Positions 8,108-17,697 of a DNA stretch of 64,000 nt are shown one piece after another. Each line of letters opens with the position of its first letter. The first letter of the stretch is position 1. Under the pieces are notes generated by a model. It made no database searches. It was given only the letters and a program-made list of their open reading frames with translations, and was not told the origin of the DNA. The stretch spans positions 1 through 64,000 of the forward strand of contig NZ_NWUX01000006.1 of NCBI RefSeq assembly GCF_002374315.1. The letters run 5' to 3'. The position numbers were made by a program, and so were the translations under genes. Source of the DNA: Vreelandella nigrificans (GTDB lineage Bacteria; Pseudomonadota; Gammaproteobacteria; Pseudomonadales; Halomonadaceae).

Positions 8108-9264
8108 AACCGGCTCACGAAGCGGGAAATGCGTACTACGGCCTCCTGTAGCCGTGCCACATCGTTAGTAAAGGCAATACGCACGTGGTGCTCGCCGCCA
8201 ACAAGGGCAAAATCAATCCCAGGGGTAATAGCTACATTCTCTTCAACCAGCAACCGTTCGCAGAAGGCTTGGCTATCTCGGCTGTAACGAGAAATATCTA
8301 GCCACAGGTAAAACGCACCTTGAGGTGGAAGATCAGGTGCCAGGTCCAACTGCGCCAATCCATCCAGTAGCACTTGGCGACGCTGTTTCAGCGTTGCCCG
8401 ACGCGTTTCAAGAATATCCCGACACTCCGGGGTAAAAGCAGCAAGTGCGGCGTATTGGGAAGGTGTTGGAGCGGCAAGAAATACGTTTTGCGCTAGCCGG
8501 GTTAGCGGTTCTACCGCATGCTCCGGTGCTACCAGCCACCCTAAGCGCCAGCCGGTCATACCAAAGTATTTTGAAAAGCTGTTAACCACAAAGGCTTGAT
8601 CGGAAAGCGATGTCGCCGAGAGTGGTGTGTCGTCATAATTTAACCCCTGGTAGATCTCATCGACAATGACCTCGCCCCCCTTGGCTGCCACAGCCCTGAA
8701 TACCGCCTGCAGAGCCTCAGCACTCAACGTATGTCCAGTGGGGTTAGAAGGCGACGCTAACATGGCTAGGCGAGTGTGTGCCTGCCAATGCTGCTCTATC
8801 AACGGTGCGTCTAATTGCCAGCCACTGCTACGACCAACCGGAATGGCGTCAACCTGTGCACCAGCCAGGGCCATAAAATGGCGATTACAGGGATAGTTGG
8901 GATCAGCCATCAGCACCCTATCACCAGCCTCTACCAGTAGTTGGCTGGCCAACAACAGTGCCCCAGAGGCTCCCGGCGTTACTAGAATACGTGCGGGGTC
9001 TACGGCGGCATTGAAATGCTCGGCGTAATGGCCTGCAATGGCTTCGCGCAATGTAGCCAAACCGGCAGCTGGCGTGTAACGCGTTTTGCCCGTTGCCAGC
9101 GCCTGCTGTCCGGCAGCGACAATAGGCGCTGGTGTGGCAAAATCAGGCTCGCCTACCTCCAGGTGAATCACATCGTGGCCCTGAGCCTCTCGGGCCTGGG
9201 CCATTTCTAATAAGTGCATCACGCGGAAAGGCGCGACATAATTCACGCGGGAATTCCAGGCCAT
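8104..9264 (-). CDS. PLP-dependent class I/II aminotransferase
   Basis: A fold-type I aminotransferase of 386 residues. Visible blocks are HLEVGEPDFATP near residue 35, YTPAAGLATLREAI, the substrate/PLP segment SPSNPTG near 170, VDEIYQGL, the Schiff-base lysine in SFSKYFGMTGWRLGW near 235 and the carboxylate-binding Arg in VRIAFTND near 370. The family includes aspartate, aromatic and methionine-type aminotransferases and the exact substrate cannot be read from sequence. It is upstream of and overlapping sfsA, an arrangement also seen in other gammaproteobacteria. Confidence 0.9.
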   Translation of the reverse strand: MAWNSRVNYVAPFRVMHLLEMAQAREAQGHDVIHLEVGEPDFATPAPIVAAGQQALATGKTRYTPAAGLATLREAIAGHYAEHFNAAVDPARILVTPGASGALLLASQLLVEAGDRVLMADPNYPCNRHFMALAGAQVDAIPVGRSSGWQLDAPLIEQHWQAHTRLAMLASPSNPTGHTLSAEALQAVFRAVAAKGGEVIVDEIYQGLNYDDTPLSATSLSDQAFVVNSFSKYFGMTGWRLGWLVAPEHAVEPLTRLAQNVFLAAPTPSQYAALAAFTPECRDILETRRATLKQRRQVLLDGLAQLDLAPDLPPQGAFYLWLDISRYSRDSQAFCERLLVEENVAITPGIDFALVGGEHHVRIAFTNDVARLQEAVVRISRFVSRL

Positions 9265-9522
9265 AATGGCTCCTTCACCTTATATTCATAGAAACTCGGC
9301 TATACAAACAGCTACAACACACAATGTACCGTCGTAAAAATACGGTTTTAACAACACAACGAAAAAGTATGAGAGAGGTCAAATAACCACAAGACCTTGG
9401 TCGAATACTGACTATTATGCTTGCAACACAGCCAAATTTCAGCTAAACAAGCATCCCTTTGGCGTGAGATCGTGGCACACGCTCATGGTCGATCAGCAGT
9501 CACATACGTAAGGGGCACTCCC

Positions 9523-9960
9523 ATGCCAGTAGCGGAAAAGAAACCGGAAGCGTCCAAGTCCTTCACCCCGTATGAGCCAGCACCAGGTGAAGAGTATATG
9601 AATGAGAAGCAGCTTGCGCACTTCCGCCAGCTGCTTCTGGATTGGAAACAGGATCTCATGGAAGAGGTGGATCGTACCGTACGCCACCTGCAAGAAGACG
9701 CTAACAACTACGCCGACCCCGCTGACCGCGCTACCCAGGAAGAAGGCTTCAGCCTTGAACTGCGCACCCGGGACCGCGAACGTAAGTTGTTGAAAAAAAT
9801 TAATGAAACGATCGATAAGATCGATGAAGACGACTACGGCTTCTGCGAAGCATGTGGTGTTGAAATCGGTATTCGTCGTCTTGAAGCGCGCCCTACAGCG
9901 ACACTGTGCGTTGACTGCAAGACGCTGGCAGAGCTTAAAGAGAAACAGCTCGGCGGTTAA
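9523..9960 (+). CDS. dksA: RNA polymerase-binding transcription factor DksA
   Basis: Binds the secondary channel of RNA polymerase and, with ppGpp, represses rRNA and activates amino acid promoters. The 145-residue protein has the EEYMN N-terminal block, a coiled coil with the acidic tip DPADRA (Asp65, Asp68) and a C4 zinc finger with Cys108, Cys111, Cys129 and Cys132. I chose the ATG at 9523 with AAGGGG eight bases upstream; a longer in-frame extension to 9421 is unlike the family. A strong terminator follows at 10000. gluQ lies downstream as in many Proteobacteria. Confidence 0.95.
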   Translation: MPVAEKKPEASKSFTPYEPAPGEEYMNEKQLAHFRQLLLDWKQDLMEEVDRTVRHLQEDANNYADPADRATQEEGFSLELRTRDRERKLLKKINETIDKIDEDDYGFCEACGVEIGIRRLEARPTATLCVDCKTLAELKEKQLGG

Positions 9961-9999
9961 CAACCTCAGCGGTAAAGCTCTGGACGCAACTACAAAAGC

Positions 10000-10025
10000 C
10001 GGGCACCTTTAGGGTGCCCGTTTTT
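10000..10025 (+). terminator. Rho-independent terminator of dksA
   Basis: CGGGCACC and GGTGCCCG pair around a five-base loop and are followed by TTTTT. It lies 40 bases after the dksA stop and separates dksA from gluQ. Confidence 0.9.
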
Positions 10026-10060
10026 GTTGGTCACTTTAATTGAAGTCATTATTGGCCCCC

Positions 10061-10960
10061 ATGACACATTCTGCTCGCTATCGAGGGCGCTTCGCTCCCA
10101 CGCCATCAGGCCCTCTCCATTTTGGCTCGCTCGTTGCAGCCTTGGGCAGCTTCCTGGATGCCCGAGCGGCGGGCGGCGTCTGGCTGGTACGCATAGAGGA
10201 CATTGACCCTCCCCGCTGCCCAGTAGGCGCCGACAGCACCATTCTTCGCCAGCTTGAAGCATTTAGCCTGCATTGGGACGAAGAAGTGATTTGGCAACGC
10301 GGCCGCCATGAGATTTATCAGCAAGCATTAGACCGTCTAATTACGCTTGGCTTAGCCTACCCCTGTAGCTGCTCCCGTAAGCAGTGGCAAGACTTTGCGA
10401 TTTACCCTGGCTGGTGCCGTAACGGACAGTGTGAGGCTAACAAACCCGTTGCTTGGCGACTACGCAGCGATTTAGCTCAACGCCCCATTGCTTGGCATGA
10501 CCGCCTGTTTGGCTATCAACAGTTCGACCCCGCCACACTGGGCGACGTGGTGCTAAAACGCAAAGATCAACTGTGGGCCTATCAGCTTGCAGTAGTGATG
10601 GACGATGCCGAACAGGATATTAGCGATGTCGTCAGGGGCTTTGATCTCCTGGATAACACGCCTTGGCAGATCCAACTTCAAGCGGCACTCAACTTACCCA
10701 CACCCCGGTATCTTCACCTGCCGCTAGTGGTGACTGATGAAGGCCAAAAGCTCTCCAAACAGAACTTAGCCCCCCCATTGGCAGAGAGTGACGACGGCAT
10801 TCGTCACCAACTGTTTCAAGCCTTACAGGCGCTTGACCAAATGCCACCTTTCGAGCTGGCTCAAGAAGCACCAGAGACGCAGTTACGCTGGGCAATAGCG
10901 CACTGGTCAGTCGATCAGCTGACGCCTTTTCACCATCGTGCGCAACCCTCGGAGCACTGA
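10061..10960 (+). CDS. gluQ: Glutamyl-queuosine tRNA(Asp) synthetase
   Basis: Transfers glutamate to the queuosine of tRNA-Asp; a truncated paralogue of glutamyl-tRNA synthetase without an anticodon domain. The 299-residue protein starts with RGRFAPTPSGPLHFGSL (HIGH-like motif), has a zinc-site region with CSCSRKQW and YPGWCRNGQC (about 103-127), and the KLSKQN loop near 230. I placed the start at the ATG at 10061; a TTG at 10040 is the alternative and neither has a good ribosome binding site. It directly precedes cbrX-cbrA, as in Pseudomonas. Confidence 0.93.
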   Translation: MTHSARYRGRFAPTPSGPLHFGSLVAALGSFLDARAAGGVWLVRIEDIDPPRCPVGADSTILRQLEAFSLHWDEEVIWQRGRHEIYQQALDRLITLGLAYPCSCSRKQWQDFAIYPGWCRNGQCEANKPVAWRLRSDLAQRPIAWHDRLFGYQQFDPATLGDVVLKRKDQLWAYQLAVVMDDAEQDISDVVRGFDLLDNTPWQIQLQAALNLPTPRYLHLPLVVTDEGQKLSKQNLAPPLAESDDGIRHQLFQALQALDQMPPFELAQEAPETQLRWAIAHWSVDQLTPFHHRAQPSEH

Positions 10961-10961
10961 C

Positions 10962-11138
10962 ATGTACGTTTATCGCATCATGCTGTTTCTAGTATTTGGG
11001 GGCTACTTGCTCTCACCACTGCTAATGGATGGCTGGAGTGACCCCAGCGTTGCCTGGTATCGGCCGTTTGCTATCTGGGGTGGACTAATTGCGCTAACGC
11101 TATGGCTAGAGCAAAAGAGGAAGCTAGATGAGCGTTGA
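10962..11138 (+). CDS. cbrX: Small membrane protein upstream of CbrA (CbrX-like)
   Basis: A 58-residue protein with two predicted membrane segments (IMLFLVFGGYLLSPLL and the segment around WGGLIALTLWL), joined by a loop with WYRPF, and a charged C-terminus (EQKRKLDER). It starts one base after the gluQ stop and overlaps cbrA by 11 bases, so CbrA translation is probably coupled to it. A small gene named cbrX holds this position in Pseudomonas and is reported to couple to cbrA; the name is assigned from position and general character, not from an alignment. No catalytic motif is visible. Confidence 0.7.
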   Translation: MYVYRIMLFLVFGGYLLSPLLMDGWSDPSVAWYRPFAIWGGLIALTLWLEQKRKLDER

Positions 11139-14073
11139 GTTACTCGGTGTACTTCTCCTGGGCCTCGGCTACCTTGCGCTACTCTTTGGCTGCGGGACAG
11201 CCGTAGAGCGTGGCTGGGTGCCGGTGCGGGTGACACGCCACCCGGTTGTTTACACCTTGGCGTTAGGCGTATATGCCAGCGCCTGGGCGGTTTACGGCAG
11301 CGTTGAATTCGCCTCTAAATCTGGGTTTGGCTATCTAGCTTATTACCTTGGCGCCGCAGGCGCTTTTTTACTTGCTCCTGTACTACTGGTGCCCATTCAA
11401 CGCATCACCCGCACCTACCAGCTCTCCTCGCTAGCTGACTTATTTGCCTTTCGTTTCCGTTCGCGCTGGATAGGCACCATGGTCACGCTGCTTAGTCTTC
11501 TCGCAGTAATGCCGTTACTAGGCATTCAGGTGCAAACCCTGAGTGATGCAATACACCTACTGACCGGCAGTCGCTACAGTGCTGCCGTTGCACTGCTATT
11601 TTGTGCAGTAATTGCAGGCTGTGCAGTGCTGTTTGGCGCACGCTATAGCCATCGGCACCGACACGACACACTGCTGAGCGTGATTGCCTTTGAGTCAGTG
11701 ATCAAGCTCTTAGCCATGCTCGGGCTAGGTGCCATTGCACTATGGTGGGTGTTTGACGGGCCGCACGATTTACAACAGTGGCTAGAAGGCCCTGGTGCAG
11801 CAGCTCAGGCCGCAACATCACAGCTGGAACCACCGCAGTGGCGCACGCTGCTACTGCTGTTTTTTGCTGCTGCTTTTATGATGCCGCACTTATTCCAAAT
11901 CACCTTCGCCGAAAGCCTTTCCCGACACACTCTACTCCAGGCAAGCTGGTCGCTACCGCTGTTCCTACTGCTAATGGCGTTACCTGTGCCGCTTATTTGG
12001 TGGGCGGCACAGTCCACCAATGAGTCGGTGCCGATGGCTGCTTACGCTGCCTATGTAATGTCGGAGCACTGGTGGGTAGGGGCACTGGCATTCATTGGTG
12101 GTTTAGCGGCCGCTAGCGGCACCATGATGATGATCGCCCTGGCTCTTTCCGGGATGCTGCTGAACCACGTAGTATTAGTAGCACGCCCGCCGGAGGCACA
12201 AAGCGATTTATACGGCTGGCTACTGTGGCTACGCCGAGGCTTGGTAGTAGCAGTTATTTTGGGAGGCTGGCTATTTGCCGAAAGCGTTGGCCGCTACCAC
12301 TCACTAACCAACCTAGGGCTAGCTGCCTTTGTGGGCATGGCCCAGTGCCTACCTGGCATGCTGGCATTACTTTATTGGCCTGGCGCAAACCGTAAGGGCA
12401 TGGTGGCAGGGCTGATCGGTGGTACTACTATCTGGCTGTGGGGCCTGTGGTTGCCGCTCCTTTTCGACATATCACTGCCAACGCTTCCATTCACACCGTT
12501 GATGCCCGAGGGAGCACCAGACTGGTACAACGCCACACTAATTTCTCTCGCGATTAATATCCTACTGTTAATCGTGGTCTCGCTGTTTACCCGCACCTCA
12601 GAGGGAGAGCGCTCTGCAGCTGAAGCCTGCTCGGTAGACGCAGTGATCCGTTCCAAGCGCTTACCTCTAGAGGCGGCAACCGCTGCCGACTTTCCCACAC
12701 ACCTTGCCCAGGCGCTTGGTGATGAAGCCGCTGGCCGCGAAGTTGACCGCGCTTTGAAGGCACTCAATCTTACCCCCCAGGAGCGGCGCCCGTATGCGCT
12801 TCGCCGCCTGCGTGACCGTATTCAGGCCAACCTATCCGGCCTTATGGGTCCATCCGTGGCCAGGGATATTGTTGATCGTTATTTACCCTACCGCCACGAT
12901 GATGCCCCTATTACCGACGATATTCACTTTGTCGAAAGCCGGCTGGAGGCTTACCGTTCAAGGCTCACCGGGCTGGCCCGCGAGCTTGACGGCCTGCGCC
13001 GCCACCACCGCCAAACTCTGGCCAACTTACCTGTCGGGCTATGCGTACTAGGTGATGACGATGAACTGCTTATGTGGAACCAAGCACTCTCTCAGCTCTC
13101 AGGCATTAGCGGCGACAGCGTGATTGGCTCGCACCGGGATAGCTTGCCTGCTCCTTGGCCTGCTCTGCTAAGCAGTGTTCTTAAAGCTTCCCAGACACCG
13201 CTTTATAAGCAGTCAGTGTCGCTACACGGCAAAGACTACTTTCTGACACTGCACCAGGCCGTGCTAAGTGGTCACGACAGCCGAGGCGGCAGCGTAATTC
13301 TGGTGGAAGACCATACGGAAATGAAGTGGCTCGAAGATGAGTTAATCCACGCCGCCCGCCTTGCCTCTATTGGTCAACTTGCTGCTGGGGTTGCCCATGA
13401 AATTGGCAATCCTATTACCGGCATTTCATCACTGGCACAAAACCTACGCTATGACACCGACGATCCAGCCCTTCTAGAGACCGCTGATCAAATCCAGCAG
13501 CTTACCCAACGGGTCACTAAAATCGTTAACTCGCTAGTAGGCTTTGCTCACGGTGGGCGGCAGTCAACCCCACTACCCACAGCTCCTGCATCACTTAAGA
13601 CCATTAGCGAAGACGCGTTACACTTGATCCACTTAGCTCGCTCGGGAGAGGATGTTATCTTCACTAATGCCTGCCCCAGCGATATTGTGGTGCGTGGTGA
13701 TGACCAACGTTTAACCCAAGTCATGGTTAACTTATTGAGTAACGCACGGGATGCCTGCCAGTACCAAGGCAATATACGCATCGAAGCAGGCACAAAGGCG
13801 AGCCATGCATGGTGGCGGGTAAGCGATGATGGGCACGGCATTGCGCCTAGCGTTAAAGATCGTCTGTTCGAGCCATTTACTACCACCAAACCGGCGGGTG
13901 AGGGCACTGGGCTTGGGCTATCGCTGGCGTATCAAATTATTAACGAGCATCAAGGCAAAATAGAAGTGGCCTCGCCACCTCCCGGACAGCCTCGCGGCAC
14001 CGCCATTACTCTCTGGCTACCGCTCTACCAACAGGATGATCTTTCACCTTATGCCCAGGATACTGATTGTTGA
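11128..14073 (+). CDS. cbrA: Sensor histidine kinase CbrA with SLC5/SSF transporter domain
   Basis: Membrane sensor kinase of the CbrA/CbrB system, which governs carbon/nitrogen balance in Pseudomonas. The 981-residue protein has a sodium:solute symporter domain with about 13 hydrophobic segments (residues 1-490), a linker, a PAS-like domain (about 625-740), the phosphoacceptor box [14 protein letters not shown] with His757, and an ATPase domain with [23 protein letters not shown] and [10 protein letters not shown]. Transport of histidine by the SSF part is known for some Pseudomonas CbrA. The end overlaps the start of cbrB by about 23 bases. Length and order match Pseudomonas cbrA. Confidence 0.93.
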   Translation: MSVELLGVLLLGLGYLALLFGCGTAVERGWVPVRVTRHPVVYTLALGVYASAWAVYGSVEFASKSGFGYLAYYLGAAGAFLLAPVLLVPIQRITRTYQLSSLADLFAFRFRSRWIGTMVTLLSLLAVMPLLGIQVQTLSDAIHLLTGSRYSAAVALLFCAVIAGCAVLFGARYSHRHRHDTLLSVIAFESVIKLLAMLGLGAIALWWVFDGPHDLQQWLEGPGAAAQAATSQLEPPQWRTLLLLFFAAAFMMPHLFQITFAESLSRHTLLQASWSLPLFLLLMALPVPLIWWAAQSTNESVPMAAYAAYVMSEHWWVGALAFIGGLAAASGTMMMIALALSGMLLNHVVLVARPPEAQSDLYGWLLWLRRGLVVAVILGGWLFAESVGRYHSLTNLGLAAFVGMAQCLPGMLALLYWPGANRKGMVAGLIGGTTIWLWGLWLPLLFDISLPTLPFTPLMPEGAPDWYNATLISLAINILLLIVVSLFTRTSEGERSAAEACSVDAVIRSKRLPLEAATAADFPTHLAQALGDEAAGREVDRALKALNLTPQERRPYALRRLRDRIQANLSGLMGPSVARDIVDRYLPYRHDDAPITDDIHFVESRLEAYRSRLTGLARELDGLRRHHRQTLANLPVGLCVLGDDDELLMWNQALSQLSGISGDSVIGSHRDSLPAPWPALLSSVLKASQTPLYKQSVSLHGKDYFLTLHQAVLSGHDSRGGSVILVEDHTEMKWLEDELIHAARLASIGQLAAGVAHEIGNPITGISSLAQNLRYDTDDPALLETADQIQQLTQRVTKIVNSLVGFAHGGRQSTPLPTAPASLKTISEDALHLIHLARSGEDVIFTNACPSDIVVRGDDQRLTQVMVNLLSNARDACQYQGNIRIEAGTKASHAWWRVSDDGHGIAPSVKDRLFEPFTTTKPAGEGTGLGLSLAYQIINEHQGKIEVASPPPGQPRGTAITLWLPLYQQDDLSPYAQDTDC

Positions 14074-15448
14074 AGATGAAGCGATTATTCGCAGCGCCTT
14101 AAAACGCTTATTGGAGCGCCATGGCTATGCGGTGAGCGAAGCCGCAACGGCTGAAGAGGCTAGCGCTTTGCCACTCAGTGAGTTTGACCTCATCATCAGC
14201 GACCTGCGCCTACCGGGAGAGCCTGGCACAACACTGATCAGTGCTGCGGCGCCTGCTCCTGTGCTTATCATGACCAGCTACGCTAGCATGCGCTCTGCTG
14301 TTGACGCCCTCAAACAAGGGGCGGTTGATTATGTCGCAAAACCCTTTGATCACACGGAGCTTTTGGAAACCGTCGAGCGCATCCTACACAAACAGTCGAT
14401 GCAACAAGGTACTCCACCAGACATTACCGACGAAGGTGGGGGGCGTCAGACAATGATCGGCAACTGCGCCGCCATGCAGCAGGTCTACACTCGCATCAGA
14501 AAAACTGCACCTGCAGATGTTACCGTGCTAATCCAAGGGGAATCAGGTACCGGCAAAGAGCTCGTCGCCCGTGCTATTCACCAGCAAAGCAAGCGGGCCA
14601 AAGCGCCGCTAATCTGCGTTAACTGCGCGGCAATCCCAGAAACACTGATTGAATCAGAATTATTTGGTCATGAAAAAGGGGCCTTCACCGGCGCCAGTGC
14701 TGCCCGTACCGGTCTAGTGGAAGCTGCCGACGGCGGTACACTATTTTTAGATGAAATTGGTGAGCTGCCGCTGGACGCCCAAGCCCGCCTGCTGCGTGTA
14801 CTTCAAGAAGGTGAAATTCGTAAAATAGGCTCCGTCGAAACCCGTCACGTAGATGTGCGCCTCATCGCCGCCACCCATCGGGATTTACGCGCACTCTCAA
14901 AAAGCGGCGAGTTTCGTCTTGATCTTTATTACCGCCTAAACGTGATGCAGATAGAGCTACCTCCGCTGCGAGAGCGTGATGAAGACGTACTTAAAATTGC
15001 CGATATTCTGTTAGAAAAAGCGTGCAAGCGTCATGAGCGCCAGGGGCTCCGGCTATCACGTGCAGCCCGCCAAGATCTCCAGGACTATCCCTGGCCAGGA
15101 AATGTGAGAGAGCTGGAAAATGCTCTAGAGCGAGGCGTTATTCTAGCTGAAGGGCACCTGATCCACCCGGATGACCTGGGCCTGGGCCCGGTGGCTCACC
15201 GCCCGCCTCCACCCACGACCAGTTCACCAACAGCTAGCTCTACTAACGTGACCAATGAGGGCCCAATAGCAGCTGAAGAGGACGACCTTTCTTTGGAAGA
15301 TTACTTTCAACACTTTGTGCTAGAGCATCAGGATCAGATGAGTGAAACCGAGTTGGCTCAAAAACTTGGTATTAGCCGTAAGAACCTATGGGAACGCCGC
15401 CAGCGGCTAGGTATTCCACGCAAAAAAACAGCTCGAAGGCCCGGCTAG
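14051..15448 (+). CDS. cbrB: Sigma-54-dependent response regulator CbrB
   Basis: NtrC-type activator that opens sigma-54 promoters. The 465-residue protein has a receiver domain with phosphoacceptor Asp51 (IISDLRLPG), an AAA+ domain with Walker A GESGTGKE, the sigma-54 contact loop GAFTGA and Walker [11 protein letters not shown], a proline/threonine-rich linker, and a C-terminal Fis-type helix-turn-helix ([22 protein letters not shown]). An ATG at 14036 is an alternative start. In Pseudomonas the main CbrB target is the small RNA crcZ immediately downstream; a matching sigma-54 promoter is present here at 15667. Confidence 0.93.
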   Translation: MPRILIVEDEAIIRSALKRLLERHGYAVSEAATAEEASALPLSEFDLIISDLRLPGEPGTTLISAAAPAPVLIMTSYASMRSAVDALKQGAVDYVAKPFDHTELLETVERILHKQSMQQGTPPDITDEGGGRQTMIGNCAAMQQVYTRIRKTAPADVTVLIQGESGTGKELVARAIHQQSKRAKAPLICVNCAAIPETLIESELFGHEKGAFTGASAARTGLVEAADGGTLFLDEIGELPLDAQARLLRVLQEGEIRKIGSVETRHVDVRLIAATHRDLRALSKSGEFRLDLYYRLNVMQIELPPLRERDEDVLKIADILLEKACKRHERQGLRLSRAARQDLQDYPWPGNVRELENALERGVILAEGHLIHPDDLGLGPVAHRPPPPTTSSPTASSTNVTNEGPIAAEEDDLSLEDYFQHFVLEHQDQMSETELAQKLGISRKNLWERRQRLGIPRKKTARRPG

Positions 15449-15528
15449 GTAATGCCACAAGGGCGGCCTCAAGGCCATCTTCTACTAACGTCTAATGTAC
15501 TGATTTTAATAAGAAACATTCAAAATTC

Positions 15529-15592
15529 GTTACCTCACTACTGTTACCTTCCCACACAATTAGAGCTAAAAATCGCTCAAAAGCGGGTAACA
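15529..15592 (+). promoter_or_regulatory. Candidate CbrB upstream activating sequence
   Basis: Three half-sites lie 100-165 bases upstream of the predicted crcZ start: CGTTAC (ending 15533), TGTTAC (15542-15547) and the inverted GTAACA (15587-15592). The Pseudomonas CbrB consensus, as I recall it, is TGTTAC with a spaced GTAACA, with several subsites before crcZ. The 39-base spacing between the second and third sites is wider than that consensus, so assignment as CbrB sites is an inference. Confidence 0.5.
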
Positions 15593-15666
15593 CTTTCTAC
15601 TGCCCTTGGTGACTTGGCATAGCTCAAAAACGCCAAGCTTATGAAATTCCTACCATATCCATTAGG

Positions 15667-15682
15667 TGGCACAGTGAGTGCA
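15667..15682 (+). promoter_or_regulatory. Sigma-54 promoter of the CrcZ-like RNA
   Basis: TGGCACAGTGAGTGCA has GG at 15668-15669 and GC at 15680-15681 with exactly ten bases between, the -24/-12 signature of sigma-54. The first half matches TGGCAC perfectly; the second is GTGCA against the consensus TTGCA. Transcription would start near 15692, where A-rich Hfq/Crc-type motifs begin. CbrB, encoded 220 bases upstream, is a sigma-54 activator. Confidence 0.75.
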
Positions 15683-15691
15683 ATATTACTG

Positions 15692-16178
15692 GGTAAGAAA
15701 AACAAACTGGGCAACGCGGTAAGTCGCCAACAAAAACAAAACATGACACCGCCCGACCTAAGCCATAACAAAAACAACAAGGCTAGGCAGAGATAACAGC
15801 ACTAACAAGAACAACAGGCTTGAGTCTCATTACTTGCACGCGCTATGCAGACGTTATGCAGACGTTATGCAACATAAGCGCAGCAAACAATAACAACAGC
15901 TAGCAAGAGCCCAAATGGACGCGACGTACAACAAGTTTTTTGCATACCAACAAAAATAATAGCAGAGCGTTTGTACACCCCGGAGCCAACAACAACTCGC
16001 CGGGTAGAAAAAGTTCGCGGTTGGATTATTGTTTTGAATACGAGGCGGTCGGAATCAGACTGGTTTCACGCCTACCGACTGCGGTGCGTATTCAGGGCGA
16101 TGTGCCATCATGAAGAAAAACAGCAGCATGGACGCTGATTGTCTACTTTATAGGGGAGGCTAACTTAGCCTCCCCTTT
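15692..16178 (+). ncRNA. crcZ: CrcZ-like decoy small RNA of catabolite repression
   Basis: No protein is encoded between cbrB and pcnB. The segment carries many AAnAAnAA motifs: 15695-15706, 15729-15743, 15767-15780, 15804-15816, 15886-15898, 15949-15960, 15988-15996 and 16113-16121. The one at 15988 sits in the loop of a CCCGG/CCGGG hairpin (15979-16004). A longer hairpin has outer arms GAATACG (16036-16042) and CGTATTC (16087-16093). In Pseudomonas this locus encodes CrcZ, about 400 bases, which sequesters Hfq/Crc through such motifs. Sigma-54 promoter, CbrB-like half-sites, terminator and synteny all agree. The predicted length is about 490 bases; both ends are inferred. Confidence 0.82.
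16153..16178 (+). terminator. Terminator of the CrcZ-like RNA
   Basis: GGGGAGGCTA (16153-16162) and TAGCCTCCCC (16166-16175) form a perfect ten-base-pair stem with a three-base loop, followed by TTT. It is placed between the A-rich RNA and the pcnB promoter region. Confidence 0.8.
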
Positions 16179-16223
16179 CCGCGTTTAGTGGCTTTTGCTT
16201 TTACTAAACCCACCATAGACGCT

Positions 16224-16251
16224 TTGCAAGTTTTAAGGGGTCGGCTACACT
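16224..16251 (+). promoter_or_regulatory. Possible sigma-70 promoter of pcnB
   Basis: TTGCAA (16224-16229) and TACACT (16246-16251) are separated by 16 bases and lie about 60 bases before the pcnB start. Each matches four of six consensus bases, so this is a weak call. Confidence 0.35.
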
Positions 16252-16311
16252 CAGCAGCTTGCCGCTAATTTATATGGTCACTTTTTATACCCTGCGAGTC
16301 GATATCGTCGC

Positions 16312-17697
16312 ATGTTCAAAGGATTTACCCGTTTCTTACATAACCCGGGAGAGCAATTGAAATCCCTGCTCAATTCCCCAGTGGAAGCCTCAGAGGCTCT
16401 CAGTCCACGTATTATTCCGCGCTCCGAGCACCCTGTTTCTCGTCAGCAAATCAGCGATGCCGCTCTAAAAGTTCTTTATCGCCTGAACAGTGCCGGATTT
16501 GGCGCGTTCTTGGTAGGTGGCTGTATTCGTGATGCACTGCTGGGAAAAATGCCTAAAGATTTCGACGTGGCGACAAACGCTACGCCGGAGCAAGTGCGCG
16601 ATTTATTTCGTAATTCACGCATGATTGGTCGGCGCTTTCGCATTGTGCACGTACGCTTTGGCCGCGAAGTGATTGAGGTCACTACTTTCCGTGGCAAGCC
16701 CCAAGACGAGCACGGCGATCATATCGCCCAGCAATCCGACGCGGGACTGCTTTTGCGTGACAACGTGTGGGGCAATATTGAAGAGGACGCCCTACGCCGC
16801 GACTTTACCGTCAATGCGCTGTACTACAACATTGCAGACTTCACCATTCACGACTTCGCGAATGGTGCGCGGGATATTAAGTCACGCACGCTACGTTTGA
16901 TTGGTGACCCAGCCACACGTTACCGAGAAGACCCAGTGCGTATGCTAAGGGCCGTGCGTTTCGCTGCCAAGCTAGACTTCACCATCGATCCGGCTACCGA
17001 AGCCCCGATGTTTGACCTCGCACCGCTGTTATTGCAGATTCCGCCAGCACGTCTATTTGATGAGGTGCTTAAGCTATTCATGTCGGGGCATGGCTTGATC
17101 ACTTTCCGCCTGCTCAGCCATTACAACCTATTTGGCATGCTTTTCCCCGAAGCGGAAGAAGCCATGGCAGACGCCGCCTGGGCCGAAGAGTTAATCGAGC
17201 TGGCACTGACGAATACCGATAAACGTATTGCTGAAGACCGCCCGGTTACCCCAGCTTTTTTGCTGGCTGCGTTTCTGTGGGCACCCGTAGCACACCGCCA
17301 GGCCGAGCTGGAGCGTGAAGGCATGCCCGCTATTCCTGCTCTGCAAACCGCTGCCCAGGAAGTAGTATCTCGTCAGCTTGAGCACACCTCGATCCCGAAG
17401 CGCTTCGGTATGCCCATGCGCGAAATCTGGGAACTGCAGACCCGCTTACCCATGCGCCGTGGCAAACGCGCTTTTCAGACCCGAGAGCACCCACGTTTCC
17501 GCGCCGCCTATGACTTGTTGCTACTGCGTGAGCAAGCCGGTGAACTACCGCGAGGCTTAGGGGATTGGTGGACAGCGTTTCAACAAGGCGACGAACACGA
17601 GCAGCGCCGCCTACTGCAAAAAGTCGGCAGCGACCCAGCGAGCCAAGGTGATCGGCGTCGCAAAAAACGCCGCAAACCGCGTAAAACAGATCCATGA
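16312..17697 (+). CDS. pcnB: Poly(A) polymerase I
   Basis: Adds 3' poly(A) tails to RNA and thereby promotes decay. The 461-residue protein has the class II nucleotidyltransferase signature FLVGGCIRDALLGKMPKDFDVATNA (residues about 63-87, catalytic DFD), RRDFTVNALYY near 161, the RYREDPVRMLRAVRFAAKL block near 203 and a basic C-terminus (DRRRKKRRKPRKTDP) typical of PcnB rather than CCA-adding enzymes. It overlaps folK by four bases. Order cbrB-crcZ-pcnB-folK is the Pseudomonas order. Confidence 0.95.
   Translation: MFKGFTRFLHNPGEQLKSLLNSPVEASEALSPRIIPRSEHPVSRQQISDAALKVLYRLNSAGFGAFLVGGCIRDALLGKMPKDFDVATNATPEQVRDLFRNSRMIGRRFRIVHVRFGREVIEVTTFRGKPQDEHGDHIAQQSDAGLLLRDNVWGNIEEDALRRDFTVNALYYNIADFTIHDFANGARDIKSRTLRLIGDPATRYREDPVRMLRAVRFAAKLDFTIDPATEAPMFDLAPLLLQIPPARLFDEVLKLFMSGHGLITFRLLSHYNLFGMLFPEAEEAMADAAWAEELIELALTNTDKRIAEDRPVTPAFLLAAFLWAPVAHRQAELEREGMPAIPALQTAAQEVVSRQLEHTSIPKRFGMPMREIWELQTRLPMRRGKRAFQTREHPRFRAAYDLLLLREQAGELPRGLGDWWTAFQQGDEHEQRRLLQKVGSDPASQGDRRRKKRRKPRKTDP

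Noticed and set aside
15577-15780. A 67-codon minus-strand frame between cbrB and pcnB
   Set aside because: Its Leu/Phe-rich translation is the complement of the A-rich RNA motifs and promoter; synteny and signals favour the CrcZ-like RNA.
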